Shown here: positions 49,236 through 59,632 of the stretch, piece by piece
Position numbering within the stretch: position 1 is the stretch's first letter
Layout: the number at the start of each line of letters is the position of its first letter
Assembly (NCBI GenBank): GCA_021521415.1
Contig: JAIQDT010014363.1
Span: 62,001 to 126,000, forward strand
Source: Bidens hawaiensis
Lineage: Eukaryota > Streptophyta > Magnoliopsida > Asterales > Asteraceae
Direction: 5' to 3'
Length of the DNA stretch: 64,000 bases
Notes under the pieces: generated by a model
Seen by the model: the letters and a program-made list of their open reading frames with translations, nothing else
Told to the model about the DNA's origin: nothing
Database searches by the model: none
Translations under genes and position numbers: made by a program

Positions 49236-49414
49236 TATTACTATTCAATTCAAATAACAAACCCTTGGAAGTAGCAGCAAAGAGTCTGTGTTGACTTGGA
49301 ATTTATTACTTAAAAGAGATCGTTTCATAGTCACAGTCACAGTCACAAGTCAGTCACAGTGTGCAAAATGTACCCCTATCGTCTCCATCTTTTCACACTT
49401 AATAATAATAATAA
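49236..49414 (-). promoter_or_regulatory. Short 5' flank of callose synthase, cut by a Copia element
   Basis: Only about 180 bp separate the start codon from the Copia LTR. The stretch carries a CACAGTCACAGT mini-repeat (49332-49360) and an AAT tract (49401-49414). The original promoter is now more than 6 kb away, beyond the retrotransposon. Confidence 0.7.
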
Positions 49415-49674
49415 TGTTATGATATTACTCTTAATTACAACAAGATTATTTAATTGATAAAGAGACGGGGGATAAGAAAAGTGAGAATGTAATATCTTTT
49501 GGGATGCCAGTACTCGTTATACATACACTCTATTTATAATGTTAGAATACTGTTTGTGAATACTATTTAGGGGGGACAAACATGCATTATTGCTTTGAAA
49601 GAAATGGTCATCAAAAATCGTCGGTGGATTCACCTTTGAAAAAGTGGTCATCCAAAAAAACGTCGGTGGATTCA
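49415..49674 (-). repeat. Copia 3' LTR (260 bp)
   Basis: In plus-strand view it runs TGTTATGATATTACTC...GTCGGTGGATTCA, matching 55240-55499 over its length. By eye I count two differences (ATGATA/ATTATA and GACGGGG/GACAGGG). The element reads on the minus strand, so this is the downstream LTR. Confidence 0.95.
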
Positions 49675-49826
49675 TAATACTCCCCCTTGGATGACACCTT
49701 TTCAAAACTTCGGGGTCTTGAAGTACTGCCTCATTAAAAACCTTGCTAAAGGAAAACCCAATGGGAAAAAACTTTTGCTAAGGGAAAAAGAGTGCAGTAT
49801 ATAGCTCCCCCTCAAATTGCAGGTCG

Positions 49827-52800
49827 TTACATTGTTCGTATATGGCGCATGCTAATATCATGAACATGTTTCCTGAATGTTACTGTGGGAAGTGCTTTTG
49901 TGAAAAGATCAGCTGAGTTGTTGCTGGACTGGACATATCTCATTTCAACCTGATTGTCTTTAATAAGGTCTCGAGTATACTCAAAGTATCTTGGTGGTAT
50001 ATGCTTTGTTCTGTCACTTTTGATATACCCTTCCTTCATTTGCGAGACACAAGCTGCATTATCTTCATAGATAGGAGTTGGAATTCGATCTTTCTCTAGT
50101 CCACAAGAAATCAATATGTGTCGTGACATAGATCTTAACCATACACATTCTCTTGAAGCTTCATGCAATGCAATGACTTCAGCATGATTTGAAGATGTTG
50201 CAATAAGTGTTTGTTTCTGAGAACGCCATGAAATCGCAGTTCCTCCATTCTTAAATATGTATCCAGTTTGAGATTTTGCTTTATGGGGATCAGATAAATA
50301 ACCTGCATCTGCATAACCAACTAACCCTTCTTTTGAATTGTTAGGATAAAATAAACCTAAATCAGCAGTTCCTTTTAGATACCGAAAAATATGTTTAATG
50401 CCATTCCAATGTCTTTTAGTAGGGGATGAACTGAATCTTGCTAATAAGTTAACTGCAAAAGAAATGTCAGGTCTTGTACAGTTAGTAAGATACATAAGTG
50501 CTCCAATTGCACTGAGGTATGGTACTTCGGGACCAAGAATCTCTTCATTATCTTCGCAAGGACGAAATGGATCATTTTCAACATTGAGTGATCTAACAAC
50601 CATCGGTGTGCTTAAAGGATTTGCTTTGTCCATATTGAAACGTTTTAAGAGTTTCTCAGTATAAGTTGACTGATGCACAAGTATCCCATTATGCATATGC
50701 TCAATTTGTAAACCAAGACAATATTTGGTTTTTCCAAGGTCTTTCATTTCGAATTCTTTCTTTAAAAGAGCAATTGCTTCATTAATTTCCTTTTGTGTCC
50801 CAATTAAATTTAGATCGTCAACATACACAGCTATGATCGCATATCCTGATGTTGTCTTCTTGATGAAGACACATGGACAAATAAGATTATTTGTGTATCC
50901 TTTGCTTATCAAATAATCACTCAAACGATTGTACCACATCCTTCCAGATTGTTTCAGTCCATACAAGGATCTTTGTAACTTGATGGAATACATTTCCTTA
51001 GGCTTTGAGCTTATTGCATCGGGGAGTTTAAATCCTTCGGGAATTTTCATATAGATGTCACTATCTAGTGATCCATACAAGTAAGCTGTGACAACATCCA
51101 TAAGATGCATCTCTAACTTTTTAGAGACTGCTAAGCTGATTAAATATCTAAACGTAATAGCATCCATGACAGGAGAATACGTTTCTTCATAGTCAATTCC
51201 TGGCCTCTGAGAAAAACCTTGAGCTACAAGTCTTGCTTTATATCTTGTAACTTCATTTTTCTCATTTCTTTTTCTCACAAAAACCCATTTATATCCTACA
51301 GGTTTCATTGACTTTGGTGTAATGACAATAGGTCCAAAAACCTTTCGATTGTTTAGTGAGTTTAATTCAGCTTGCATAGCATCTTTCCATTTGTTCCAAT
51401 CTTGTCGATTTTTACAATCATCTACAGATTTTGGTTCAGGATCATCATTTTCTTCCATGATATCGCTTGCCACAGAATAAGAAAATATATCATCAATATT
51501 TTCCATTTCATCTCGATCCCACATTATATGTGATTTACCATAGTTTATTGACAATTCTTTATTGGAATCATTTATTTCTTCCTGAGGAAATGTTATATCA
51601 TTTATTCTTTCCTGAGGGAAGGTTTTGTCAATCATTCCTTCCTTAGGGTCAGTATCCTTCTCAGAACCCTTTCTTTTTCGAGGATTTTTATCCTTTGAAC
51701 CGATTGGCCTTCCACGTTTTAAACGTTTTTGAGATTCATGAGGTGCATTATTATGGTTTTGCTTGCTTGGAATCTCAACTCGAGCTGGAGCATTAGCAGC
51801 TGGTATATGAGATTTAGTGACCCTGTTTATATCAGTAAATGCATCAGGTAACTGATTTGCAATTTCTTGTAGATGTATTATTTTTTGAACCTCTGTCTCA
51901 CTTTGTTTTGATCTTGGGTCTAGGTGTAACAATGATGGTACACACCATGATATATCTCTTTCTTGCTTTTTCATTTCTCCCCCTAATGCTGGGAACATTG
52001 TCTCGTTAAAATGACAATCAGCAAAACGTGCTGTAAATACATCACCTGTTAAAGGTTCAAGGTATCTTATGATGGAAGATGTTTCATATCCAACATATAT
52101 TCCCAACCTTCTTTGGGGACCCATTTTTGTGCGTTGTGGTGGTGCAATAGGAACATACACAGCACAACCAAAAATTCTAAGATGAGAGATATTTGGCTCA
52201 TTTCCAGAAACAAGTTGTGTGGGAGAGTATTTATGATTTGCACTTGGTCTTACGCGGATTAATGATCCAGCATGCATAATTGCATGACCCCAAATAGAAA
52301 CATGGAGTTTTGTCCTCATTATTAATGGTCTAGCTATTAGCTGTAGGCGTTTGATCAACGACTCGGCTAAGCCATTTTGTGTGTGTACATGAGCAACAGG
52401 GTGTTCTACAACAATCCCCACAGACATGCAATAATCATCAAAAGCATGTGATGTAAATTCTCCCGCATTATCAAGCCTTACTCTTTTAATGGTATAATCC
52501 GGAAAATGTGCACGTAATTTGATAATTTGAGCAAGAAATTTTGCAAAAGCAACATTACGAGTCGATAATAAAGAGATATTAGACCATCTGCTAGATGCGT
52601 CTATTAAGACCATGAAGTATCTAAATGGTCCACATGGTGGATGAATTGGTCCACATATGTCACCTTGAATTCTTTCAAGAAACATTGGTGTTTCTTTATC
52701 GACTTTTAATGGCGAAGGCCTTGTAATTAATTTTCCAAGAGAACAAGATGTACATTGAGGCATTTTATCTATTTTGTGGATCTTTTGACCTTTCAGTGGA

Positions 52801-53327
52801 TGCCCATGTGTATTTTCAATGATCCTTTTCATCATTGTGGATCCTGGATGGCCTAATCTGTCATGCCATAAGTTTATGATACCAGAATCGCAACAATTTT
52901 CTTTGACTGCCATATGTGCTTGAGGCACATTTATATATGTATAATGCAAACCAGAATGGAGCATTGGCAATTTTTCCAATATTTGATCTTTGCTTATGAT
53001 ATGCAAATATTTTTCATTACTAACAGTCCTTGACTGAGTATCATATCCATTATGATATATGTTTCTGAAACTCAACAAATTTCTTGTTGATTTTGGGGAA
53101 AATAAAGCATTTTCTATTTTGAGCTTTGTACCATTTGGTAATGCTAAATTAGCTTTTCCCACTCCTTCTATCAAGTTTGTAGGACCTGATATTGTATTGA
53201 TGATCCCTTTTGTTGGTTTCAGTTCATAAAAATATTTTTTAGATCTAAGTATAGTATGCGTGGCTCCACTATCCGCTATACATATATCTTCTTCATTTGT
53301 TTGATCTTGTGCTCCGGTGATTTTCAT
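49827..53327 (-). CDS. Copia pol polyprotein
   Basis: 1166 codons, uninterrupted. The domains in order are: aspartic protease (DSGATH near residue 20), GAG-pre-integrase/HHCC zinc finger (LWHDRLGHPG, CTSCSLGK), integrase core (GDICGP, VRLDNAGEF), a charged basic linker (RLKRGRPIGSKDKNPRKRK), reverse transcriptase (YKARLVAQGFSQ, MDVVTAYLYG, VYVDDLNLIG) and RNase H (GYADAGYLSDPHKAKS, EDNAACV). It would process, integrate and copy the element. It lies in the same frame as gag but is separated from it by about 180 nt with several stops. Confidence 0.95.
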   Translation of the reverse strand: MKITGAQDQTNEEDICIADSGATHTILRSKKYFYELKPTKGIINTISGPTNLIEGVGKANLALPNGTKLKIENALFSPKSTRNLLSFRNIYHNGYDTQSRTVSNEKYLHIISKDQILEKLPMLHSGLHYTYINVPQAHMAVKENCCDSGIINLWHDRLGHPGSTMMKRIIENTHGHPLKGQKIHKIDKMPQCTSCSLGKLITRPSPLKVDKETPMFLERIQGDICGPIHPPCGPFRYFMVLIDASSRWSNISLLSTRNVAFAKFLAQIIKLRAHFPDYTIKRVRLDNAGEFTSHAFDDYCMSVGIVVEHPVAHVHTQNGLAESLIKRLQLIARPLIMRTKLHVSIWGHAIMHAGSLIRVRPSANHKYSPTQLVSGNEPNISHLRIFGCAVYVPIAPPQRTKMGPQRRLGIYVGYETSSIIRYLEPLTGDVFTARFADCHFNETMFPALGGEMKKQERDISWCVPSLLHLDPRSKQSETEVQKIIHLQEIANQLPDAFTDINRVTKSHIPAANAPARVEIPSKQNHNNAPHESQKRLKRGRPIGSKDKNPRKRKGSEKDTDPKEGMIDKTFPQERINDITFPQEEINDSNKELSINYGKSHIMWDRDEMENIDDIFSYSVASDIMEENDDPEPKSVDDCKNRQDWNKWKDAMQAELNSLNNRKVFGPIVITPKSMKPVGYKWVFVRKRNEKNEVTRYKARLVAQGFSQRPGIDYEETYSPVMDAITFRYLISLAVSKKLEMHLMDVVTAYLYGSLDSDIYMKIPEGFKLPDAISSKPKEMYSIKLQRSLYGLKQSGRMWYNRLSDYLISKGYTNNLICPCVFIKKTTSGYAIIAVYVDDLNLIGTQKEINEAIALLKKEFEMKDLGKTKYCLGLQIEHMHNGILVHQSTYTEKLLKRFNMDKANPLSTPMVVRSLNVENDPFRPCEDNEEILGPEVPYLSAIGALMYLTNCTRPDISFAVNLLARFSSSPTKRHWNGIKHIFRYLKGTADLGLFYPNNSKEGLVGYADAGYLSDPHKAKSQTGYIFKNGGTAISWRSQKQTLIATSSNHAEVIALHEASRECVWLRSMSRHILISCGLEKDRIPTPIYEDNAACVSQMKEGYIKSDRTKHIPPRYFEYTRDLIKDNQVEMRYVQSSNNSADLFTKALPTVTFRKHVHDISMRHIRTM

Positions 53328-53507
53328 TTTAAATCTTGAAAAATATTAAGAGAGAAAAAAAAATAAGTGTATAACGAAGACATATGATATTTTAATAAGA
53401 ACTTTAATTGGAACACAAGTAGTACATGGAAGAGAAACTACATAATTAAAGATAATGAGAACACGCTTAATAATTGCATCTAATTATAATAGTCAAGCAA
53501 CTTTGTT

Positions 53508-54608
53508 TCAAAGTTCTATCCCAAAGTCTTCAACGCTCAGCTCAGCATTGATATTATTAAAGTTATCAACATGGTTTACTTCTTTCTCTTTTCCTTTTAG
53601 AGAGGCTTGGTACAGTTCACACAGATGTGGAGCTGTGCGACAAGCCTTTGCCCTGTGGTTTGTACTTCCACATCTAAAACATGAAGTGCCATTGTTTTCG
53701 GACCTACTAGCTTCATTCCATTTATTTTGGTGGTTGGAATTGGTATTGTGTGGGACATGATAATTATTGGCTCTCTGGTTATGACCACGACCACGGCCAC
53801 GACCACGACCGTAAGAGTTATTGTTCCATTTGAATGGATGCTTACGATCATTAAAATGCCTTTTGTCAAAATGACCACGTCCACGGCCTCGTCCTCGACT
53901 TTGTTCCCATTTATGATCAGAATTTTTATGAGAACTTTTGTGAGCAACATGTGCTTCTGGTATTGCTAGTGAACCCGTGGGACGAGATTGATGATTTTTC
54001 ATCAATAATTCATTATTTTTCTCGGCTACAAGGAGTAATGCATTTAGATCAGAGTATCTCTTAAAATTCTGCAAACGATAATGTGTTTGCAAGTTTATAT
54101 TTGATGCATGAAACGTGGAGAAAGTTTTCTCTAACTTTTCTTCCTCTGTTACGGGATACCCACAAAATTCTAGCTTTGAACAGATTCGGTATAAAGCAGA
54201 GGTGTAATCATTTACCCTCTTAAAATCTTGGAACCTAAGACTGTTCCATTCATCTCTAGAAGTAGGAAGTAAAACTTCCTTTAGATGACCGAATCTGCTT
54301 TTCAAATCTTCCCATATCATATATGGGTTATCATAATTAAAATACTCATGCTGTAGCAATTCATCAATATGTTTATGGATGAAAACATCAGCTCTTGCTT
54401 TATCCTGGTCAGAGCAATCATTGTGTTCTTGGATTGCGTCTAACACATCCATAGATTTTAAATGTCTTTTGACATTTGCTGTCCAAGACATATAATTTTC
54501 TCCAGAAATGTTGAGTGCTGGGAATTCGAGTTTTGCTATATTTGACATTTTGTTGCTAAACATAATAGAGCAAATAATAAGATAAATATTAGAATCCATA
54601 TATATCAA
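53508..54608 (-). CDS. Copia gag (nucleocapsid) protein
   Basis: 366 codons. The N-terminal part (LEFPALNISGENYMSWTAN) is the usual start of plant Copia gag. The C-terminal part is rich in RGRGRGH-type basic repeats and has one CCHC zinc knuckle, CFRCGSTNHRAKAC. The protein would package element RNA. The ORF ends with its own stop before pol, so pol must be expressed by readthrough, splicing or a separate transcript. Confidence 0.9.
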   Translation of the reverse strand: MIYMDSNIYLIICSIMFSNKMSNIAKLEFPALNISGENYMSWTANVKRHLKSMDVLDAIQEHNDCSDQDKARADVFIHKHIDELLQHEYFNYDNPYMIWEDLKSRFGHLKEVLLPTSRDEWNSLRFQDFKRVNDYTSALYRICSKLEFCGYPVTEEEKLEKTFSTFHASNINLQTHYRLQNFKRYSDLNALLLVAEKNNELLMKNHQSRPTGSLAIPEAHVAHKSSHKNSDHKWEQSRGRGRGRGHFDKRHFNDRKHPFKWNNNSYGRGRGRGRGHNQRANNYHVPHNTNSNHQNKWNEASRSENNGTSCFRCGSTNHRAKACRTAPHLCELYQASLKGKEKEVNHVDNFNNINAELSVEDFGIEL

Positions 54609-55239
54609 TCAACAATGAGATACAATACATTGGTAGAGCTATAAACATATAAAAGAAAAAGAACATGCCGAACTCTTCAGATGGGAGATTAAAAATTAGA
54701 ATGAGAAGTAGTATAAGCATTATAGTGACCAACATCAAAACCGGGTGAATCATTTTGAGAATTTTATCTTGGATAAATTTAATAAGAAGAATGTTTGTTG
54801 TAATGAAATGGGGTTAATGATTGGTTATTTATAGTGGAGGTTTATAACCCATTTATAACGATTATATTACCGTTTATAACGGTAATATTACCGTTTGTGT
54901 GTGTGTGTATATATAATATATAATATTAATTATTTTAAAGTAAGATAATAAATAAGATATTAAATACAGTTTATTTTATAAAATATATATAATTAGTATG
55001 CACAATAATAAGAATAGAATTGTTAGTGTAAATAAATCTAACTTCTAAAATAGTTATCAAATTTTAATAACAATGTTTATACACATTATTGCTATTACTC
55101 AGTATATTAGTTAGTATATGTATATGCATAGATATATATCTAATGTACATAATTAAAGAAATGTTTATGATGCTTATGTAGATACCTTTGTGTCTATTAC
55201 CTTTCTTGGTTAGGATATAAGCGGCTCGTGCTGATAACG

Positions 55240-55499
55240 TGTTATTATATTACTCTTAATTACAACAAGATTATTTAATTGATAAAGAGACAGGGGATAA
55301 GAAAAGTGAGAATGTAATATCTTTTGGGATGCCAGTACTCGTTATACATACACTCTATTTATAATGTTAGAATACTGTTTGTGAATACTATTTAGGGGGG
55401 ACAAACATGCATTATTGCTTTGAAAGAAATGGTCATCAAAAATCGTCGGTGGATTCACCTTTGAAAAAGTGGTCATCCAAAAAAACGTCGGTGGATTCA
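55240..55499 (-). repeat. Copia 5' LTR (260 bp)
   Basis: Same ends as the 3' LTR (TGTTA...GGATTCA in plus view). The sequence just inside, CGTTATCAGCACGAGCCGC on the minus strand, occupies the primer-binding position but does not read as the common TGGTATCAGAGC initiator-Met site. Confidence 0.93.
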
Positions 55500-55699
55500 T
55501 AATAAATAATAATAATAATAATAATAATAATGGAAAATTCCAAAAATTGCTTTTTAAAGAGAGAGAGAAAAGGAGGTGAATAGCCATGTTTCCTACACAT
55601 TTTCAAAATGGTCATCAAATTTGGACTAAGCAGACGAGATATGATATGGAAAAATCTTTAGGCCAATATAATTCTGACAAGTGTCAAAATTCAACAGTT

Positions 55700-57745
55700 T
55701 TTTAAAAATATTGGGGGACCAGTCCATATTTTCCATTAAATGATCTTATAAAAGACAGTCTTTTCCGACGGTTTAATAATGTTTCCGAACAACAAAAACT
55801 TTGGAAATTGTGCCTTCAAACTCAGTCTTTCAATACGCATTTCGGGTGAATTTGTACCAAGAAGACGAGCTATAGCTTATTTCTTATGTGTTGAAATCTA
55901 GTCCACACCTTCAAAATTTATTTATAATCCGTCTACACCGACAATATATTATAAGATTTCGTCTATTCTGATACGATCGTCCAAATAATATACATGAGTT
56001 TATCTTCTTCTTCTTCTTCTTCTTCTTCTTCTTTCCCTTCATACCACCCTAAACCATCCTCTCATACCATCATAAACCTTAACTTCCATGGAATTTGAAT
56101 GTTGTTGTTTGTTATGCTGGTAATTGGCAAACCGGTAACGAAAGGTATGATTATGTCTCAATAAACTGTAAACGGGGAGGTGTTAGAATGTTGAGATTAT
56201 GTTGTCGTCGAAGGAGGATCCAATGAACCCGGGACCCATATCCATTACCTCCATTTGACCACCCCTCTTAAACTTCGTGATTTGATTCAAGATGTGAATG
56301 AATTGTTGAGGATTGAGGAAGATGATACATATAAAGTAATATGGACGGACACGTAAGATTACACTAGATAATCGCCTCCTTAGTACAAATTAAAAAGATA
56401 TGTCTTGAAAGACAAATTTGTAAAGCACATTTTTCCATGAGTTCAAAATTTGTAGGGTTCAGATAAGAATATTTAATAAACCGTTTGTCAAGACAACTTT
56501 AAATATTAAGATTTAGTGAAAAAATATGGACATGAGCCTCAATATTTTCAAAAATATGATCCCCTTAGTTCAAATTTACCAAACAAGTGTTTTGAAAGAC
56601 AAAATTTAATGGCACATTTTTCTATGTGTTTAAAATTTATAGGGGTTGGATAAGAAACATAAATAATCCGTCTGGCAATAAAGCTTTGGAAAATAAGTTT
56701 TAGTTAAAAAAATAGAGTAAAGTGTCATTTTCGTCCTTATGGTTTGACAAATAATGCGAATTTAGTCCAAAAAGTTTATTTTTTTGCATATGAACCCTTC
56801 ACGTTTCCCAGTTCTTGCCATTTACATCCAAATCACTAACCCCATTAAATTTTATCGTTAAGTCAGGGGTAGACATGTATTTTCACTAATTTTTTTTTAT
56901 TATAATACTTATTTCAGTGAACTGCGGTTTTCGTTCTTGTGGTTTGTCCAAATATGCATCCAATAGTTGTAAGTTTGCAATTTTCTTCCATATGGTTTCA
57001 TTTCACTTGCAATTAAACTCGAATTCCCTAATCTCGTTAAGTTTGGTTGTTAAACCCATCAGTGTGCCCTTCACGTGAGGATCAGTTTTGTTTCTTCTTT
57101 TTTTCCTTTTTCCCAAATACACCAAAGCCCCTCACTTGACGGGGGTTGCGAATTAGGACTGAGGTTTGTTTGGAGATAAATATGACAAAATTGATCGTCA
57201 CATGAGAGGCACGCAAATGGGTTAACGACAAGACTTAACGAGGTTAATAAATTCGGGTTTAACTGCAAGTGAAATGAAATTAAAATGACAAAAATTGCAA
57301 ACTTAAAACTATTGGACTAAAACTGCAGATTTGGACAACTCACAAAGACGAAAACCGTCGTTCATTGAAATAAGTATTATAATAAAGAAATAGTGAAAAG
57401 ACATGTCTACCCCTGACTTAACGATTAAATTTAACGGGGCTAGTGATTTGGATGTAATTGAAAATAACTGGGAAACGTGAAGGGTCCATATGCAAAAAAA
57501 TAAACTTTTTAGACTAAATTCTCATTATTTGCCAAACCACAAAGACAAAAATGGCATTTTACTCTAAAAAATATGGGTGGTCCCTCAATATTTATAAATC
57601 TATGGTCATCTTGGTACAAATTCACCCAAAATGCATCTTGAAAGACTGAGTTTGAAGGCATAATTTCCAAAGTTTTTGGAAGTTGAGGGGATTTGTTAAG
57701 AAACATTATTAAACCGTCGAAAAAGACTGTCTTTTATAAGAACAT
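55700..57745. mobile_element. Inverted-repeat element with tandem sub-repeats, truncated on the right
   Basis: The left part (about 55738-55865) is an inverted copy of 57600-57744 (CTTATAAAAGACAGTCTTTT, GACGGTTTAATAATGTTTC, TTTGGAAATT.TGCCTTCAAACTCAGTC). Direct sub-repeats of about 180 bp recur at about 56395-56530, 56540-56712 and 57568-57738. A MULE-like element is nested in it, and the right end is cut by the LTR array at 57746. A TCT run lies at about 56002-56032. There is no coding capacity. Confidence 0.6.
56714..57565. mobile_element. Nested MULE-like foldback element, 852 bp
   Basis: Two arms of about 370 bp (56714-57090 and 57185-57565) are inverted copies. The ends are AGAGTAAA / TTTACTCT, with shared phrases ATTTTCGTC, TTTTTTTGCATATG, ACGTTTCCCAGTT and GACATGT.TTTTCACTA. 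Flanks AAAAAAATA and TAAAAAATA could be a 9-bp duplication with one mismatch, though the A-rich context makes this weak. No transposase is encoded. Confidence 0.75.
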
Positions 57746-58266
57746 TGTAAGTCCCCCCGCCCCGGGGCGTCGCCGATCGATACGAGATCCGCACGAGGTC
57801 TAGGAGTGCGGAATCCTCCTAGACTCGTTTATTGGTGTCGAAGACGAGGAACACGATTACACACAAACACATACACGAACAAACACACGAACGGGATAAA
57901 CAAATCTGCAGATCTTTTCATAATAACCGAAACACTTACAAACCAAACATGAAAACAAATGACGGCCGACCCGAGGTGAGCTCTACCTCGGGCCGTCCCA
58001 CACGGCTCACTCTCTCGGTTTCTCTCTTTACTAATAAACTGATCACAAAAACACTCTTATTTTCTGGATTACAACCTAAACAAGACACAGCCGATATATA
58101 TAATCACAACTTCACGGGCTTGGGCTTGGGCCAGTAGGCGAAGTTGTTACAATTTCGCCTAAGGCGAAGTTGTTATAACTTCGCCTATGGCGAAGTTGTT
58201 CAAACTTCGTACTTCGTTTCGGCTGAACAGAATTGCATAGCGACGGTCACAAAACATGCACCAACA
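57746..58266 (-). repeat. LTR copy A (521 bp)
   Basis: Contains GGGGCGTCGCCGATCGATAC, a TAGGAGTGCGGAATCCTCCTA palindrome, and three GGCGAAGTTGTT...AACTTCGCC palindromes (58136-58215). It is followed on the plus strand by GACTCCCCTTTG, the complement of the polypurine tract. Confidence 0.8.
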
Positions 58267-59418
58267 GACTCCCCTTTGACCGTTGCTCTCAATTCTAACA
58301 AACACAAAAGATCATCTGTTACAAAACATGCACCAACAGACTCCCTCTTAACTGATGATCTTCTGTTTGCCTTTCAACCAGCCGTGCCTGAAACTGTCTT
58401 GTAGCTTCACAAATCTACCAATCACCCAGCGTCTTCCATATCAGATCTCCCCTTCAGTGTAAGCTTCTCCGACAATATAGATTGAGGTCTTTGAAATGCA
58501 TGCATCCCTGTGCCTAATTGATCATCTCAACCAATCACGTGAGTCCTTCTGACTTCACCAACACGTGAAGTTGGGCTCCCTACACAACTTCACCAACACG
58601 TCGGCATACGATAAGGTTTAATCTTCAACTACTCAACATCAAGTGATCAATTTCATCACAAAACCACCTTGACAGAATCTAACACACATGACCATTAATT
58701 AATCCGAAGCATCTTCACTCACCAGGGATAACGATCAAGAACATAAACACTTTAATTCCCGATTAAATCCAACTTGTTCCAGAATTTTCACTTTAATAAA
58801 TAAGCATCACGTTTCAGGATCCAATTCTCGAACGCCTTGAAAATAACATAAATAATATGCTCTGACCGCAATCCAGTAATGACGAAAATCTTCAGTTCAA
58901 TTTGACTTTCTTCAGTTGGTCAACCTCGAACAACAACAATTTCATTGCCCACAAACACCCAAATATGTGTCAATATCCAGTTTCAATCAATATCCCATTC
59001 ACAAACTCAACTCCATATCCAGAGTTGACACGTATTTGTTCACATGTAAGACCAAGAGATAACAAATTTCACTCTTTGACGGAACAACGTCTCCGGTCTC
59101 ACAATAATCGTGTACACCTGGCCATACAGACGAAAACTCCAAAACACTTTTTTTTTTCTCGTTAACTTCGCCTAAAGTCAACTTCGCCTGTCCATAACTT
59201 CGCATGGGATAAGCGAACTTGTGAGGTAGGCGAAGTTGTGAATAACTTCGCTTAACCTTATATCTTCGCCTAAACCCTAAAATTTAAGCGAGAACTTCGC
59301 CTGAACCCAATAACTTCGCCTGCGGCGCTGATCGGCCAGAAACGATCAGAAACGTGCCAGAAACACCAAAACTCTGATCTCGAACCATAGCATAAGAGCA
59401 TAAGGCTCTGATACCACT

Positions 59419-59632
59419 TGTAGGTCAACCTAATTTCTGGTGATGTTTGCTTTGTCCCCCCGTGGCGTCGCCGATCGATACGAGATCCGCACGAGGTCTA
59501 GGAGTGCGGAATCCTCCTAGACTCGTTTATTGGTGTAAAGACGAAGAACACAAAAACGTAAGCCCCCCCGGGGCGTCAATTCTAACAAACACAAAAGATC
59601 ATCTGTTATAACACAAAAGAACATCACCAACA
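59419..59632 (-). repeat. LTR copy B, internally deleted (214 bp)
   Basis: It keeps the GCGTCGCCGATCGATAC block and the AGGAGTGCGGAATCCTCC palindrome, but lacks the GGCGAAGTT palindromes. It has an extra 30 bp (GGTCAACCTAATTTCTGG...) near its end and a repeated CCCCCCGGGGCGTC before a jump to internal-like sequence. Confidence 0.7.

Larger units (their letters stand above)
49415..55499 (-). mobile_element. Nearly intact Ty1/Copia LTR retrotransposon
   Basis: The order on the minus strand is 5' LTR (55240-55499), gag, pol (protease, integrase, reverse transcriptase, RNase H), polypurine tract (CAAGGGGGAGTATTA at about 49675-49690), and 3' LTR (49415-49674). Integrase before reverse transcriptase defines Copia. 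The two LTRs appear about 99 percent identical, so insertion is recent. It sits in an AAT microsatellite, which hides the target duplication. Confidence 0.95.

Noticed and set aside
49410..49414. AATAA / TAATA as a target duplication for the Copia element
   Set aside because: Both flanks are AAT microsatellite and the five bases differ in register, so the match carries no weight.
58902..59165. 87-codon frame occurring identically at 60268-60531 in the LTR array
   Set aside because: Both copies are just the duplicated internal region; composition is not protein-like and no retroelement motif is present.
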